From positions 1-30,819 of IMG/VR virus record IMGVR_UViG_3300046028_002246: 30,819 nt of DNA; one strand, 5' to 3'. The notes under the pieces are model-generated. The model saw nothing but the letters and a program-made list of their open reading frames with translations, searched no databases and had not been told where the DNA came from. This DNA comes from a virus. Of the stretch, positions 29,791 through 30,819 are shown in pieces. How positions within the stretch are numbered: position 1 is the first letter of the stretch; the number at the start of each line of letters is the position of its first letter. A program made the position numbers and the translations under genes.

Positions 29791-29798
29791 ATATAATT

Positions 29799-30819
29799 AT
29801 GAAGATTCCAATAGAACGATGTAATAGGTTACTAGATAGTAATCTTTCATTAATACCAATAGGGGATAACAAAAAGCCTTCCATACTTTGGAAAAAACAC
29901 CAAAGTGAGATAATAAGCAAAGAGGAGTTTATCAAACATTATGATAGTGCAAAAGGAATAGGTATAATAACCGGATTTAATAACCTGGAGGTAATAGACG
30001 TAGATTTAAAAGTTTTATCTAGCCTTAAGGAACAGCAAGATTTTTGGAATGAATTGATATCTTTTTGTAAGGATAATATTGATGACTTTGATAAAAAGTT
30101 TGTAATCTATAAAACTATAAACAAAGGGTATCATATTATTTATAGATGCAATAAAATAGAAGGTAATAAAAAGATAGCCAGGCTAAAAGGTCAAACCGAG
30201 GCCATTATAGAAAGCCGTGGTATTGGTGGATATGTTTTTGTTTATGATAATCAAATCAGTGAGTTAAGCTATACCGATATTAAAGAAATAGATGAGCAGG
30301 ATAGGGAGATACTTTGGCAGATATGCAAAACTTTTAATTATCAAGAGGATACAATTAAACCGGAGCCAAAGATAGAAAAAGAGTATAAAGAACAAGATGT
30401 TAGTACATGGAATGATTATAACGAAAAAACATCAATATTTGATATTATAAGCAATGATTTTGATATAATTAGGACTTTATCCAATAAGTATATTATTAAA
30501 AGGCCAGGAAGTAAATCATTACATAGCGGTTATGTTTATAAGGATTCCGGGTGTATGTTTTTGTTTTCAACGGCTACATGTTACCCACATGAAAAGCTTT
30601 TAAGTCCTTTCGCTGCATACACTTATAAGAATCATAACGGGGATTTTAAAGCCTCATCAAGTGATTTATACCATAAAGGTTTTGGTAGTAGGTTAGTAAA
30701 AGAAATAGAGATAAAAGATAAACCAAACATTGAAATAAACGACCTTGTTTTCCCTATTGACATATTCCCTTTACCGATGCAGTCTTACATCATAGAATGT
30801 AATAAGACATTAAATATTC
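29799..30819 (+). CDS. Primase-polymerase/helicase, N-terminal part
   Basis: The gene starts at the ATG at 29799 and runs off the right end, continuing at base 3 of the window; the joined protein is 739 aa. Residues 1-150 form a primase-polymerase domain of the archaeo-eukaryotic type: VIDVDLK (65-71) with the catalytic Asp pair, TINKGYHIIYR (106-116) with the conserved His, and AIIESRGIGGYVF (135-147). Residues about 225-310 (FDIIRTLSNKYIIKRPGSKS, then FLFSTATCYPHEKLLSPFAA) are the linker domain common in such phage proteins. The helicase part is described at 1-1328. It synthesises primers and opens the origin; its control region lies immediately upstream. Confidence 0.9.
   Translation, partial: MKIPIERCNRLLDSNLSLIPIGDNKKPSILWKKHQSEIISKEEFIKHYDSAKGIGIITGFNNLEVIDVDLKVLSSLKEQQDFWNELISFCKDNIDDFDKKFVIYKTINKGYHIIYRCNKIEGNKKIARLKGQTEAIIESRGIGGYVFVYDNQISELSYTDIKEIDEQDREILWQICKTFNYQEDTIKPEPKIEKEYKEQDVSTWNDYNEKTSIFDIISNDFDIIRTLSNKYIIKRPGSKSLHSGYVYKDSGCMFLFSTATCYPHEKLLSPFAAYTYKNHNGDFKASSSDLYHKGFGSRLVKEIEIKDKPNIEINDLVFPIDIFPLPMQSYIIECNKTLNI
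30691..30816. repeat. Terminal direct repeat, right copy
   Basis: Identical to bases 1-126. The last three bases of the window (ttc, 30817-30819) differ from the left copy (gct) and are best treated as unreliable end bases or a rare variant. Confidence 0.95.

Noticed and set aside
1-30819. CRISPR arrays, insertion sequences, rRNA genes
   Set aside because: No regularly spaced repeats with unique spacers, no transposase-like gene and no rRNA-like sequence were seen; the only repeat array (29380-29628) is irregular and non-spacer in type.

Overview
The window is the complete or near-complete genome of a small tailed phage with a long non-contractile-type tail gene set. It probably infects a member of the Bacteroidota (Flavobacteriia or Sphingobacteriia-like). 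Reasons: strongly A+T-rich sequence; all genes on the + strand with stop/start overlaps; promoters of the Bacteroidota type (TTG, 19 nt, TAnnTTTG); few Shine-Dalgarno sites; and structural families I recognise from Bacteroidota phages (XkdF-like protease, portal with MuF-like tail, lectin-like fibre proteins). Bases 1-126 are repeated exactly at 30691-30816. The sequence therefore closes into a circle of 30,690 bp, and the replication gene split by the window ends is one reading frame of 739 codons running 29799 -> 30690/1 -> 1328.

Layout (+ strand throughout). 29380-29798: gene-free replication control region, with ten copies of a GGGGTRACAAA-type repeat, an A+T-rich block, a host-type promoter and a structured leader. 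29799-1328 (across the junction): primase-polymerase/helicase. 1325-2677: small genes including a sigma-factor-like protein. 2664-4853: HAD-like phosphatase fusion, small terminase, an interrupted tRNA-Leu-like gene, large terminase. 4886-12298: tail module, with a chaperone pair joined by a likely -1 frameshift, tail-tip proteins, a fibre-like protein and the tape measure. 12295-15240: head protease, scaffold, major capsid protein, tail-tube-like protein, with two strong terminators. 15342-19074: small paralogues, portal, connector, terminator-like protein. 19065-21809: fibre and lectin-like adhesins. 21809-23024: lysis genes (membrane-anchored GAF-like protein, M15 peptidase, holin-like protein), then a terminator. 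23086-29379: early region with small duplicated genes, a DnaA domain IV-like protein, an XRE repressor-like protein, ERF annealing protein, Gp157-like protein, MazG-like hydrolase, SSB-like protein, HNH endonuclease, VRR-NUC nuclease and adenine methyltransferase.

How it works together (inference). Host RNA polymerase would read the early promoters at 23089-23119 and 24688-24718, which share an 18-bp element that the XRE protein may bind. The primase-helicase promoter at 29658-29687 starts a leader predicted to form two hairpins whose loops are perfectly complementary over 8 bases, beside the repeat array. This arrangement recalls plasmid replication control. A phage sigma-like factor may read the TGGTACA-N13-TATATTT elements before the scaffold/capsid genes and before the portal operon. 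No integrase, partition gene or DNA polymerase is visible, so the phage is probably lytic or episomal and depends on the host replicative polymerase.

The most unusual items are the kissing-loop leader with the repeat array, the tRNA-Leu-like gene whose anticodon arm holds a ~61-nt insert with a group-I-like pairing order, and the unannotated -1 frameshift extension of the tail chaperone.
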